Part shown: in pieces, positions 7,774-15,682 of the stretch
Position numbering within the stretch: the stretch's first letter is position 1
How the letters are laid out: each line of letters starts with the position of its first letter
Source of the DNA: a virus
Strand: one strand, 5' to 3'
Virus record (IMG/VR): IMGVR_UViG_3300044691_000371
Coordinates: 1 to 64,000 of that record
DNA: 64,000 bases
Notes under the pieces: generated by a model
Databases searched by the model: none
What the model was told of the DNA's origin: nothing
Seen by the model: only the letters and a program-made list of their open reading frames with translations
Position numbers and translations under genes: made by a program

Positions 7774-8925
7774 TTAGGTTTGTACAATTCCACTGCTTTT
7801 AATTGTTTGGCCTTTTAAAAATGAATATTCTGGAACATTAAGCCATGCTACTTGAATTTCACGGTGAAAACCACGTTCCGACAATTCAAAAAATACCCCA
7901 ATAATATAATATTGACCGTTCTTTTCGGGGTAACGACGATCTAAATAATTGACTATGTAAAAAAGATCACATTGGGGATATAAAAGCAATTCTAACTTTC
8001 CATGATAACGATGCTGTTTTGCTTGTAACAAAGCTGCATTCGAAAGAATATCATAAGTATTGCCAACATTATTTACATTATAGAACCAACATTCCTGTTG
8101 TATGCCGGATGAATCTCCGACTTCTACATAGTTTCTCGTTCCATTAGTCGCTTCGAACCAACATTTTAATCTGATTTTTTGAAAAGATGCTAAATTGGTC
8201 TGTAACGAAGATTTTATAACATTCCTGCCAGTATCTAAATTTATTGCGCCGATTGTATTTGAAGCAATATTCACATATAACTGATTGCCAATGAAGCTAA
8301 TATTCAGTCCTAAATTTTTTTTGAAGTATTCGAGAATAGATGCAGGTGACATATTTATGAACGTCAAATTTACCAGCGTCATGTCCAAAGTCGGCAATAC
8401 TAATTCGGCATGTGGCGATGAAGTCCCAAATTTTGCGTTCTGTAAATCTATTTGAGTGTTAGCAAACGCGACTAATTGTTGTAAAAGGTCGGTAAATTGA
8501 ACTGATTTGTAATTAACTCCCGTCCCGCTGTTCTTAATTTTTGTGCCTGCCTTGTTGGTTGTGTGAACCTGTTTATCTCCAAAAATTCCTAAGTTGAAAA
8601 AGTAAATATAATCCAAGCACTTTATTGTTAATGGCATCCCAAGTATGAAATCAAAAACGTAACCTTGAAATATTTGTATTGGTGGATAACCTACGTAATT
8701 AGCTGTTATAGTTATAGGGCTGCCTTGTGGGAAAGTATCGGTTCTTATCGCGGTTAAATATACCTTAGTTGTGTTTGGATCGCTATAGCTGATGTATGAG
8801 TTCAACGGGACAATTATATCAGCCCTTGCACCTATGTTTTGAGCATCGTTAGACGTTTTAACCTCAACTACTGTAGTTAATAGCTGCCCGTTAATAACCA
8901 CTGAAAGCTGAGTGTCGAAATACAT
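7774..8925 (-). CDS. Baseplate hub protein, late control gene D-like
   Basis: The 383-residue protein resembles gpD/gp27-type hub proteins. It has an N-terminal beta domain with FQGYVFDFILGMPLTIKCLD, a middle domain with SPASILEYFKKNLGLN, and a C-terminal portion with RRYPEKNGQYYIIGV. Hub proteins of this kind connect the tail tube to the spike. It is encoded just upstream of the spike gene in transcription order, with the DUF932 and HNH genes wedged between. Assignment is from size, order and the recognisable C-terminal block. Confidence 0.65.
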   Translation of the reverse strand: MYFDTQLSVVINGQLLTTVVEVKTSNDAQNIGARADIIVPLNSYISYSDPNTTKVYLTAIRTDTFPQGSPITITANYVGYPPIQIFQGYVFDFILGMPLTIKCLDYIYFFNLGIFGDKQVHTTNKAGTKIKNSGTGVNYKSVQFTDLLQQLVAFANTQIDLQNAKFGTSSPHAELVLPTLDMTLVNLTFINMSPASILEYFKKNLGLNISFIGNQLYVNIASNTIGAINLDTGRNVIKSSLQTNLASFQKIRLKCWFEATNGTRNYVEVGDSSGIQQECWFYNVNNVGNTYDILSNAALLQAKQHRYHGKLELLLYPQCDLFYIVNYLDRRYPEKNGQYYIIGVFFELSERGFHREIQVAWLNVPEYSFLKGQTIKSSGIVQT

Positions 8926-8953
8926 ATTGGCTATAAATATAGCTATTAATCAA

Positions 8954-8981
8954 TAAAAAAAGCCCCTAATAAATTAGAGGC
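8954..8981 (-). terminator. Intrinsic terminator
   Basis: On the minus strand GCCTCTAAT and ATTAGGGGC form a 9-bp stem with one GU pair, followed by seven Ts. It ends the transcript of the 9025-10017 gene. Confidence 0.75.
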
Positions 8982-9024
8982 CGATTCCCGCATTAAACTT
9001 TTGCGAGAAAATATGCAGGTTTTT

Positions 9025-10017
9025 TTAAATATGGCAATCGTAAATGCTCAATAAAGTATCTTCCGGTAATTCATCAATCATTTTATTAAATTCTCCCGAC
9101 CATTCTTTTTGATCTTTTTCGTTTGAAACACAAGCCAACCAACCCATTTCGCCTTTCTCGTACCATTTTCTATCTCTTATAAAAGCAAATGTACTGATTG
9201 TATTATTATAGGCGTTTGTTAAATATTCTTCCCTTGTAATAATAAAATCATCGCAAGAATCAAACATATCAATTATTTTATCTTTTTGAGCTTTTGCCCA
9301 GGCAACTAAACGAGGTTGAGAAAAATAATACGGCCTCGATTTGTCATTGCCGTATCCCATTCTTTCACCGATAGACTTCCACGTTTCATTAACTGGCAAG
9401 TCTTTTAATATTATCATTGCCGTATCGTATTTTTTTGCTGCCTTATCTATGCTTTCATTTCTCATTAAATCAAAATCTATATATTTTTTCAATGATTGAT
9501 CGGCAGTTCCTTTTTTTGCTTCTTTGGTCATTAAGCCTGGTTCACCTCTTTGCCCTAAAACTTCAAGTCCATCTTTAAGTTTAAAAAATCCAGTACAACG
9601 ACCTCCTAATAAATACCAATCCCATTTTGAATTTGGATTTGTCCATGTGCCATATTTGCCCTCTTTTTCATCCCTCGATTTATAACCGCACCATTCTTTC
9701 ATATATTCATCAAAAGTTGAATAAAGTTCTTTTAGTAACATTTCTCTTTGCTCTAAATATTCGGGTACTTTATGAGTATCCGATCCGGTTCCTAAAGTTC
9801 CTTTAATTCTAAATTCATCATCCCATGTATTAAGTATTCTACCATCAGGCATAATTACCTTAGTTGTAGTATCTGTTTCATATTGTGATAAATATTCTTC
9901 TTCATCACTTTCAAAAACCATAAATTCATCAGGACAATCGCCCATGTTATTTTCCTGATAAGGTGCTAATTGTTTTTCTGGGTCATTCCCAATTACTAAT
10001 ACTGTAAAATGTGACAT
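9025..10017 (-). CDS. Conserved phage protein of the MSHFTVLVIG family, function unknown
   Basis: I start the gene at the ATG at 10017 (MSHFTVLVIGNDPEKQLAPY), giving 330 residues. An in-frame ATG at 10047 lies within 5-10 bases of the predicted transcription start and seems less likely. The MSHFTV..IG.....LAPY opening is shared by a widespread family in unrelated phages and bacteria whose role is unknown. The sequence is acidic near residues 30-45 and Trp-rich (WDWYLLGGRCTGFF). It has its own promoter and terminator, so it is an autonomous early-type unit in the tail region. Confidence 0.7.
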   Translation of the reverse strand: MSHFTVLVIGNDPEKQLAPYQENNMGDCPDEFMVFESDEEEYLSQYETDTTTKVIMPDGRILNTWDDEFRIKGTLGTGSDTHKVPEYLEQREMLLKELYSTFDEYMKEWCGYKSRDEKEGKYGTWTNPNSKWDWYLLGGRCTGFFKLKDGLEVLGQRGEPGLMTKEAKKGTADQSLKKYIDFDLMRNESIDKAAKKYDTAMIILKDLPVNETWKSIGERMGYGNDKSRPYYFSQPRLVAWAKAQKDKIIDMFDSCDDFIITREEYLTNAYNNTISTFAFIRDRKWYEKGEMGWLACVSNEKDQKEWSGEFNKMIDELPEDTLLSIYDCHI

Positions 10018-10035
10018 TTTGCAAAAGTTTTGATT

Positions 10036-10053
10036 TGTTAACGACATTGTTAA
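10036..10053. promoter_or_regulatory. Possible operator: GTTAAC-N6-GTTAAC
   Basis: Two palindromic GTTAAC hexamers are separated by six bases at the predicted transcription start of the 9025-10017 gene. The symmetry and position suit a repressor site. No regulator has been linked to it. Confidence 0.35.
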
Positions 10054-10058
10054 CGCTT

Positions 10059-10091
10059 CAAATGTATAATTATGTTTTTATTTTTGCAAAC
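10059..10091 (-). promoter_or_regulatory. Phage-family promoter (GTTTG-N20-TACATTTG)
   Basis: GTTTG (10091-10087) lies 20 bases upstream of TACATTTG (10066-10059) on the minus strand, with the AAAGTTTGCAAA block of the family. Confidence 0.75.
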
Positions 10092-10101
10092 TTTATTTTA
10101 A

Positions 10102-10761
10102 TTATATTATAATAGTCTGCCCAGGCTGATTTTCCACTACCTTTAGCTTAACAGGAATATTGAGACTTCCTCTTACTGTCGCCGGTTGTATATCCTGAAT
10201 GATTATCGATGATATTTTCAACCCGTTTAAGTAGGTGTTTTGGATGGTTTGAACTGTGTTTACTTCCCAAAGCGTCCACAAGTTATTTAAATTTATTTGC
10301 GGAAAGGGATTATTTATTGCAGGGTTGCCAATTCCTGGCTGTGTCCCGACTGGCCTTATAGTAAAATCAAAGGTTATTTCATACGGCTTTCTACTGATAT
10401 GTTCGAATACTGAAACCCCGTCTATGATATGACTTTCTGCTAAAATCTTTTTCCCATTTAAGGTAATTATCGTGTCTAAAGGTAGTTGAAACCCGTTTAA
10501 GGATTGGATAGTTTGCAATTGAAAACCGTTCGCGCCAGTTCCTTGTGTAGTTATCTGGCCTATAAAAATAAAGGATGGATTATTAGTTAAATCCCTTGGT
10601 ATCGGTACAAAATTAGCCGGTATCTGTGCAGGTGTTTGTCCATTATAGTCTATTGTTGTTGGCACTTGTGGGATAGGTGCAAGCGGTGGTTTCGGTGGTA
10701 TGGTTGTTCCTGCGTATTGTACGGTCGGGTCAACTAATGGTATTCCGTTTATTATTGGCAT
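10102..10761 (-). CDS. Tail/baseplate protein, DUF6046-like
   Basis: The 219-residue protein lies directly after the tape measure in transcription order. The N-terminus is Pro-rich (KPPLAPIPQVP). The body has a FEHISRKPYEITFDFTIRP segment and a C-terminal block of strands (GSLNIPVKLKVVE). The arrangement resembles DUF6046 proteins of Bacteroidetes phages, thought to be baseplate components; this is from memory of the pattern. A distal-tail or baseplate-initiator role is inferred. Confidence 0.5.
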   Translation of the reverse strand: MPIINGIPLVDPTVQYAGTTIPPKPPLAPIPQVPTTIDYNGQTPAQIPANFVPIPRDLTNNPSFIFIGQITTQGTGANGFQLQTIQSLNGFQLPLDTIITLNGKKILAESHIIDGVSVFEHISRKPYEITFDFTIRPVGTQPGIGNPAINNPFPQINLNNLWTLWEVNTVQTIQNTYLNGLKISSIIIQDIQPATVRGSLNIPVKLKVVENQPGQTIII

Positions 10762-10770
10762 AGCTTTAAA

Positions 10771-12585
10771 TTATTGAGAATTAGTGCTGTCACTAAAATT
10801 ATTCAACATTTCTGTCATCTTTTCTATTGCTTCATCGGCTTGTGATTTTGATTCTTTTACACCTACATTTTGTTGGAATGGCCCATGAAAATCTATTTTT
10901 ATAATTTTTGCAGAACCTAATCCTCCGCTTGCTCCTGAAAGATTAGATGTATGTGTTGCATCACCTGTAATTCCACTTCCTGGATTGCTATAGCTTAATG
11001 GTTTTATTCCTAATTTTTGCAGTTGCAATTGTTTAGTTTGTAAATCGTGAAGCGTTCTTGTATACCCGCCAATCGTTTTTTGGGTTTCATTTAAAGCCTC
11101 ATTAAGTTTATCGGATGTTTTATTTGCTGCTGATGTTGATGTATAATCCCCCCCGAAACCTCTCGATCCTAAATAATTTAATGATGCTTGTTTTGATGCT
11201 CTATCGTAATCCTGAACCGCCTGCTTTGTTTTAACTAATTGCGGTTGTAATTGTGTTGCTAACTTATCCTGAATTTCTTTTATTTGACTTGAAATATCAG
11301 CATATAAAGCACTTTTTTGACTTTTATCTAAACCGCTTAAATTTGAATAGGCAAGGTCAATTTTATTTTTTGATTCCTGCGATTCCGCAAAAGCATCGCT
11401 GATTTGTTTTATTCCGCTTAATTTTTCTACAGTATCATCTATTTCCTTATTCCATGTTATAAATTTTTCAATCAATAACCCAATGCCTACAACTAATGCG
11501 CCTATCCCAGTTGTTGTTAAAGCTGATCTAAATCCTTCAAATGCAAGCGTACTTCCGTCAGTCATAACAGTAAGTTCGCCCATTGATAAAGCTAAGATTC
11601 CATTTTTTACTGCGACCGCTTCTGTTATTAATGCTACTCCACCCATTACAGCTTTATACCCTATCCAAATTGGAAGTAATTTTATCGCAATAGCAACTAA
11701 GTCTTTTATATGCTCTATGAAAAATTGAATTACCTCTGAATTAAACCCGGTTTTTATAGCGTTAACTATCTTTGTAAATGCAGGTATTAATGATACTTCA
11801 ACCTTTGAAATTACTTCGCCTATTCTGAATTGAAGTTCTTCCCATTGTTTAGAGGCAACTTGTATTTTACCTGCATCTGTTAACGCGAATGCTTGTGCCT
11901 GTCCTCCAAATTCCGTGTTTAATTCCTTTAAAATTATTGCTTGTGCTGCTACTAAATTACCTTGTGCAACATAATTTTTGATACTATCTCTTTGTGTTTG
12001 TGAAAATTCAACCCCCATTCTTTGCAAACGGGTCATACCTTTTAACGGGTCATTTATAGCTTTACCGATCTGTAAGGCTGCATCTGTCATACTTTCTTTA
12101 AAGAACGTAGCGAAGTCGGCGACCGTTTTGGTCGTTTGTGTAAACGTTCCCCCACGTATGTCATGGAATGAAAGTAACATACCTTGCGCATCTAAAATTT
12201 CATCTCTTTTAGCTATAATTACTTTGCTTAATTCTTTGGCTTGGTTCTGGATATCTTCACTGCTAAATCCTGCTGCAAACTTTGTTGACTTTAGAACCGT
12301 ATCGACCCTTGTAACCGCCTTTTCAAGCCCTTCAAACGCTTCTTTTGATTTTTCGATAAACTCCCACCCTTCGAATAATGCAGTTATTCCTAAGCCAGAT
12401 AAAAGCAGTCCTTTGAGGTTTTTGAAGGTCTCCCCCATGCGTTCGCCCATTGCCTCAAAATGTTCTGAAACTTCTTTAGTCGTAACTTTTGCTTTTACGC
12501 CCATTGATTCCAAAGAGGCTTCAACCTCTTTCATTTTGGCAGATACCAAGTTGTTGGCGCTTATGGTGAATCCGTATTCTGGCAT
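10771..12585 (-). CDS. Tape measure protein
   Basis: The 604-residue protein follows the tail-assembly chaperone pair, the standard place for a tape measure. Residues 1-60 are coiled coil, 60-270 resemble the conserved tape-measure N-domain (LLSGLGITALFEGWEFIEK; KAINDPLKGMTRLQRMG), and two hydrophobic segments follow around 290-370. The C-terminal part is charged and coiled (480-604). It sets tail length and is ejected with the DNA. AAGGAG nine bases before the ATG is a rare clear Shine-Dalgarno match here. At 604 residues it implies a fairly short tail. Confidence 0.8.
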   Translation of the reverse strand: MPEYGFTISANNLVSAKMKEVEASLESMGVKAKVTTKEVSEHFEAMGERMGETFKNLKGLLLSGLGITALFEGWEFIEKSKEAFEGLEKAVTRVDTVLKSTKFAAGFSSEDIQNQAKELSKVIIAKRDEILDAQGMLLSFHDIRGGTFTQTTKTVADFATFFKESMTDAALQIGKAINDPLKGMTRLQRMGVEFSQTQRDSIKNYVAQGNLVAAQAIILKELNTEFGGQAQAFALTDAGKIQVASKQWEELQFRIGEVISKVEVSLIPAFTKIVNAIKTGFNSEVIQFFIEHIKDLVAIAIKLLPIWIGYKAVMGGVALITEAVAVKNGILALSMGELTVMTDGSTLAFEGFRSALTTTGIGALVVGIGLLIEKFITWNKEIDDTVEKLSGIKQISDAFAESQESKNKIDLAYSNLSGLDKSQKSALYADISSQIKEIQDKLATQLQPQLVKTKQAVQDYDRASKQASLNYLGSRGFGGDYTSTSAANKTSDKLNEALNETQKTIGGYTRTLHDLQTKQLQLQKLGIKPLSYSNPGSGITGDATHTSNLSGASGGLGSAKIIKIDFHGPFQQNVGVKESKSQADEAIEKMTEMLNNFSDSTNSQ

Positions 12586-12589
12586 ATCT

Positions 12590-12826
12590 TTACTCCTTCA
12601 TAAAAGGTGCTTGGAGCAACATTAAATGCTCTGTTAACATTATACTGTAATCTAAATATTCCTGACTAAACGGTGTTATGTCGTTTAGTATACTTTCCGG
12701 TAAAAAAAGGAAAGATCGGAACAATGTTTTCTTATAAAAAACAGCATCCCGATCTATTAATTCTTTTATTGCCTTTTTATGGTCTTCGTAATTGTTGGTT
12801 ATTTCGGAATTAAAACTGCAAAAAAA
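12590..12826 (-). CDS. Tail-assembly chaperone, -1 frameshift extension (T part)
   Basis: After a -1 shift at the T7 run (12820-12826), the frame continues for 76 codons to a TAA at 12592-12590, just before the tape measure start. The peptide is Lys/Asp/Phe-rich (NNYEDHKKAIKELIDRD ... EHLMLLQAPFMKE). It has no suitable early start codon, so it is expected only as the C-terminal part of a G-T fusion of about 199 residues. This is the usual arrangement upstream of tape measure genes in long-tailed phages. Confidence 0.75.
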   Translation of the reverse strand, partial: FFCSFNSEITNNYEDHKKAIKELIDRDAVFYKKTLFRSFLFLPESILNDITPFSQEYLDYSIMLTEHLMLLQAPFMKE

Positions 12827-13188
12827 GGGGATATTTTTTCATTCAAAAGCCACATTCCGAAGATTATAACTGCACCATTATCGTTTAAAAAGTTAATCTT
12901 ATCATTGCCGTTAAAGTTTTCATCAACAACTAAAAGCACGTCAATTGCTTTTTCTGTTATATCGATTAAAGCTTCATGGTCAAGTTGTAATTCGCCTTCG
13001 CCTTTTGATTTAAACACACTCATTAACAATGCCTGTAATTTGCGTTGTTCTTTGTCTGTCCTTGAAAACTCTTTGAATGTTGCGGTTTTTTTTACTTCTT
13101 TTTCGATGTGCATCCCCATTGTTCCGGCGGTTGTATCGAAATAGGCTGGGTCAATGAAAGAAATCTCTTTTTGATAAACTAATGACAT
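12799..13188 (-). CDS. Tail-assembly chaperone (G part)
   Basis: The 129-residue protein lies between the tail tube and the tape measure, the position of gpG-type chaperones that coat the tape measure during tail assembly. It contains an acidic/helical central region (EALIDITEKAIDVLLVVDEN). Near its end the sequence reads CCT TTT TTT GCA, a T-TTT-TTT slippery heptamer, and the -1 frame remains open to the tape measure. The short product would be the major form. Confidence 0.75.
   Translation of the reverse strand: MSLVYQKEISFIDPAYFDTTAGTMGMHIEKEVKKTATFKEFSRTDKEQRKLQALLMSVFKSKGEGELQLDHEALIDITEKAIDVLLVVDENFNGNDKINFLNDNGAVIIFGMWLLNEKISPFFAVLIPK
12820..12826 (-). promoter_or_regulatory. Programmed -1 frameshift site (T TTT TTT)
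   Basis: Seven Ts preceded by CCCC, in the X-XXY-YYZ phase of the G frame. Shifting back one base enters the open T frame. Confidence 0.7.
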
Positions 13189-13232
13189 AATTAAAATTTG
13201 GTGCTATTACCCTCACTTTTCACCCTCTTTTG

Positions 13233-13661
13233 TTAAACGCCTAAACCTATTGCAAGCCAATCTAAAGAAACTAAAGTCTCTTTATCTTTCGCTTTTATTG
13301 AACTTGAATCGCTGTTACAATTTACAAACTGATATGACTTAGCAAATCCACCTGTTAAGGCTGCTACGGCCAGTTGTGCGCCCCTTATTTGTATTGATGA
13401 ACTAAATCCACATACAGCAAGTAAAGCGTTTATTTCGCCTAATTGCAGCGATATTTTGCCGTCATATTTATTTTCGTTTGACTGGTTGCCTATCGGGTCT
13501 GCCTGACCTATTGCGTAAATTAATTCACCTGATGATGTATCGTTAAAATCAAAAGTTTGAACAGTTTTTAATGGTACTGCAACAATTCCCGTAGCTGTAG
13601 GTATTGTTATGAAAATACTACAGGTTGCTGAATTTATTACGAGTTGATTAAGATTTGCCAT
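13233..13661 (-). CDS. Tail tube protein
   Basis: The 142-residue protein has a beta-rich composition, follows the sheath gene after one base, and precedes the chaperone. That order (sheath, tube, chaperones, tape measure) is standard in myoviruses. Stretches such as VVPLKTVQTFDFNDTS-like strands and a final LVSLDWLAIGLGV suit a tube subunit. Assigned by size and order. Confidence 0.65.
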   Translation of the reverse strand: MANLNQLVINSATCSIFITIPTATGIVAVPLKTVQTFDFNDTSSGELIYAIGQADPIGNQSNENKYDGKISLQLGEINALLAVCGFSSSIQIRGAQLAVAALTGGFAKSYQFVNCNSDSSSIKAKDKETLVSLDWLAIGLGV

Positions 13662-13662
13662 T

Positions 13663-15051
13663 TTATACTGTTGTGCTAAATGTTACCGTACCTGTTACGT
13701 TTCCTAAAACTGTTGATCTGGTGATTGTCAAAGTGAAAAATACCGCGCCTGTTGCATTGTAAGTTGGCCCTGTTATTACTAACGTTGCCCCTACTATATC
13801 CCCGTTATTTACAAGAGGTACGATGTAGGTTTGATTAAAGGCATTCTGCTGCGTTGCAATCCACGTTGGTAGTAATTGTCCTGTCGATGGCAAAGAAGGC
13901 AATGTAGACCCCTTAAACTGCGTGAAAAAGGCTAATGCGTCTGCGCTCAATGCGTTTGCAACTCGATTGTATTCCTGGCTTGATTCTGCTAAGGCTATCG
14001 ATGTACAAGTTGCCCCGTCATTCCAGTAAAATCCACTTTGTTCAAACTGTGTGCAAAGGAACATGTATTGGCTATTTCCAAGCGTTGTAATCGTTCCGTT
14101 TTGACCTTGTGTTAATGCACCTACTGGTGTCCCACCTGTTACTGCATAACCTCCGTTTGATGTTGTAAATGATGTATGTCCGGCTACACTTGTGAATGTT
14201 TGTCCTGGCTGATAAGTTATACCGTTGTATGTAATCGGTGCAGCTATAACCGTGAAAACATATCCTATTGGTAAGTTTCCACCTGTTCCTGATATAACGT
14301 TTTCTCCAATAAGAACACCATTGGTCAAATATGCCGTTGGGGTTGTTACTGGGCCGTCTGCTACCGCTCCAAATCCATGCCCTACACTAATCCTTGCAAA
14401 ACGACCCAGTGCCAACCCTACACCTCCTACCCCGTTTGGTTGGGTTCCGGTGATACACAAACTTACTGACTGCGCGTTTTGATTCGTCATTGTCGGTAAT
14501 TGTGCAGGAGTTAAGTTAGGGTTCATATTATTACCGTCCAAAATGGCTGACCACTGGAAGTAATTTGTAAACATTGATAATTCTGCTGCTTGTATCGCTG
14601 CTAATGCTGTTAAAACATCAGGTTTAAACGATGTCGATACATTCGGTGTTTGAGGTACTAAATACGCAAAACCGATCATTTTAGCCCTGTTAGCTGGATT
14701 TGATGCGGATGTTGATTGTACTAAACTTGTAAACGTTGTTGACGTTACGTAGGTTGTATAGCCTTGTGTTGGTGCTGTTACCACTAACCAAAGTAACGCC
14801 CCGTCATTTAAACTACCATTGTAAAACTCATTTACGTGGCCGAAAATATAGGTGTTATTCGCTTCATCAAGTGCTTGGCTTATGCCTAATGCTAAACCAT
14901 CGGCTAAACTTGTAAGTAAATAAGCGGTATCAAGTGCTAAAGTGTTTCCGATAGCGTAACCGTGAATAAAAATCATCATTACGCCGTCTGATGAAGCCGG
15001 TATTCCTATTTGATTGTTATTAACGGAAATGTTTATATTGTGGCTTGCCAT
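13663..15051 (-). CDS. Contractile tail sheath protein
   Basis: The 462-residue protein opens with strands and SSDGVMMIFIHGYAIG, then a NNTYIFGHVNEFYNG region, and a central segment with GLALGRFARISVGHG and VAD typical of DUF2586/sheath proteins. The C-terminal third contains conserved-looking YNRVANALSADALAFFTQF and a final beta domain. It is paired with a tube-sized gene. This call is the main evidence that the phage is a myovirus. Confidence 0.75.
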   Translation of the reverse strand: MASHNINISVNNNQIGIPASSDGVMMIFIHGYAIGNTLALDTAYLLTSLADGLALGISQALDEANNTYIFGHVNEFYNGSLNDGALLWLVVTAPTQGYTTYVTSTTFTSLVQSTSASNPANRAKMIGFAYLVPQTPNVSTSFKPDVLTALAAIQAAELSMFTNYFQWSAILDGNNMNPNLTPAQLPTMTNQNAQSVSLCITGTQPNGVGGVGLALGRFARISVGHGFGAVADGPVTTPTAYLTNGVLIGENVISGTGGNLPIGYVFTVIAAPITYNGITYQPGQTFTSVAGHTSFTTSNGGYAVTGGTPVGALTQGQNGTITTLGNSQYMFLCTQFEQSGFYWNDGATCTSIALAESSQEYNRVANALSADALAFFTQFKGSTLPSLPSTGQLLPTWIATQQNAFNQTYIVPLVNNGDIVGATLVITGPTYNATGAVFFTLTITRSTVLGNVTGTVTFSTTV

Positions 15052-15054
15052 TTT

Positions 15055-15255
15055 TTAGCTTTTTGATGCTGCTTTGTTGAATCTTGAATAATCTATTTCG
15101 CCGGTTGGTTGATAAACGTCTGATGATTGATTTCGATTAATGCCTTTGACCTGTGTTTCATTTATTGCGGCTCTTTTTAAGTGAGCATTTAATAAATGAT
15201 TTTGGTTTTGGGCATTAATCTTTAATCTCTCTATTTCAGCTAAACTTTTAGGCAT
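15055..15255 (-). CDS. Small protein with a GEIDYSRFNK C-terminal tag
   Basis: The 66-residue, basic, helical protein ends in a segment (YQPTGEIDYSRFNKAASKS) nearly identical to the end of the neighbouring 138-residue protein, with which it overlaps by 8 bases. The shared tail may be a docking peptide for head or tail subunits. Location between capsid and sheath genes suggests a head-tail joining or assembly role; function unknown. Confidence 0.5.
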   Translation of the reverse strand: MPKSLAEIERLKINAQNQNHLLNAHLKRAAINETQVKGINRNQSSDVYQPTGEIDYSRFNKAASKS

Positions 15256-15664
15256 TCACTTTATTGAATTTGCTGTAGTCAATTTCACCTGCCGGTTCGT
15301 GAACATCTGCCCTGAAATCAGTTTCACTTTGGCGAATGTTTGTTACGCGTCCGCTTGTTTGATGTACTGATGATTCTTTTACAGCTTCTTCCTGCATTTT
15401 TGATTGCATAAGCATTTGTTTAGCTTGCTCAACCGTCTTTGGCATGTTCGCTTTACTTATTTTAACACGGTACGAGTTTTCTTCATGACCCCTGTTAAAT
15501 TGTTCTGCGTGGTTTTTGCTATGATCTTGCTTTTCTGGCTCCAAAGGATTGAATGTGTAAACCGGAAATATATCGCCGCTTCCATGCAACCAAACTTCTG
15601 GATAACCTGAATTTAAACAATCCCAAATGGTTTGCAAATTGCAGTCGTGAATTTTTAACTTCAT
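15248..15664 (-). CDS. Head-tail region protein with the same C-terminal tag
   Basis: The 138-residue protein begins MKLKIHDCNLQTIWDCLNSG and includes a charged central region (EPEKQDHSKNHAEQFNRG). It ends HEPAGEIDYSKFNK, matching the end of the downstream 66-residue protein. It is encoded directly after the capsid gene. No family was recognised. Confidence 0.5.
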   Translation of the reverse strand: MKLKIHDCNLQTIWDCLNSGYPEVWLHGSGDIFPVYTFNPLEPEKQDHSKNHAEQFNRGHEENSYRVKISKANMPKTVEQAKQMLMQSKMQEEAVKESSVHQTSGRVTNIRQSETDFRADVHEPAGEIDYSKFNKVNA

Positions 15665-15682
15665 TTTTCTTTATTTATTTGA

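Noticed and set aside
11483-12625. Plus-strand reading frames opposite the tape measure gene.
   Set aside because: Their composition mirrors the helical minus-strand protein, and no promoter or family motif supports them.
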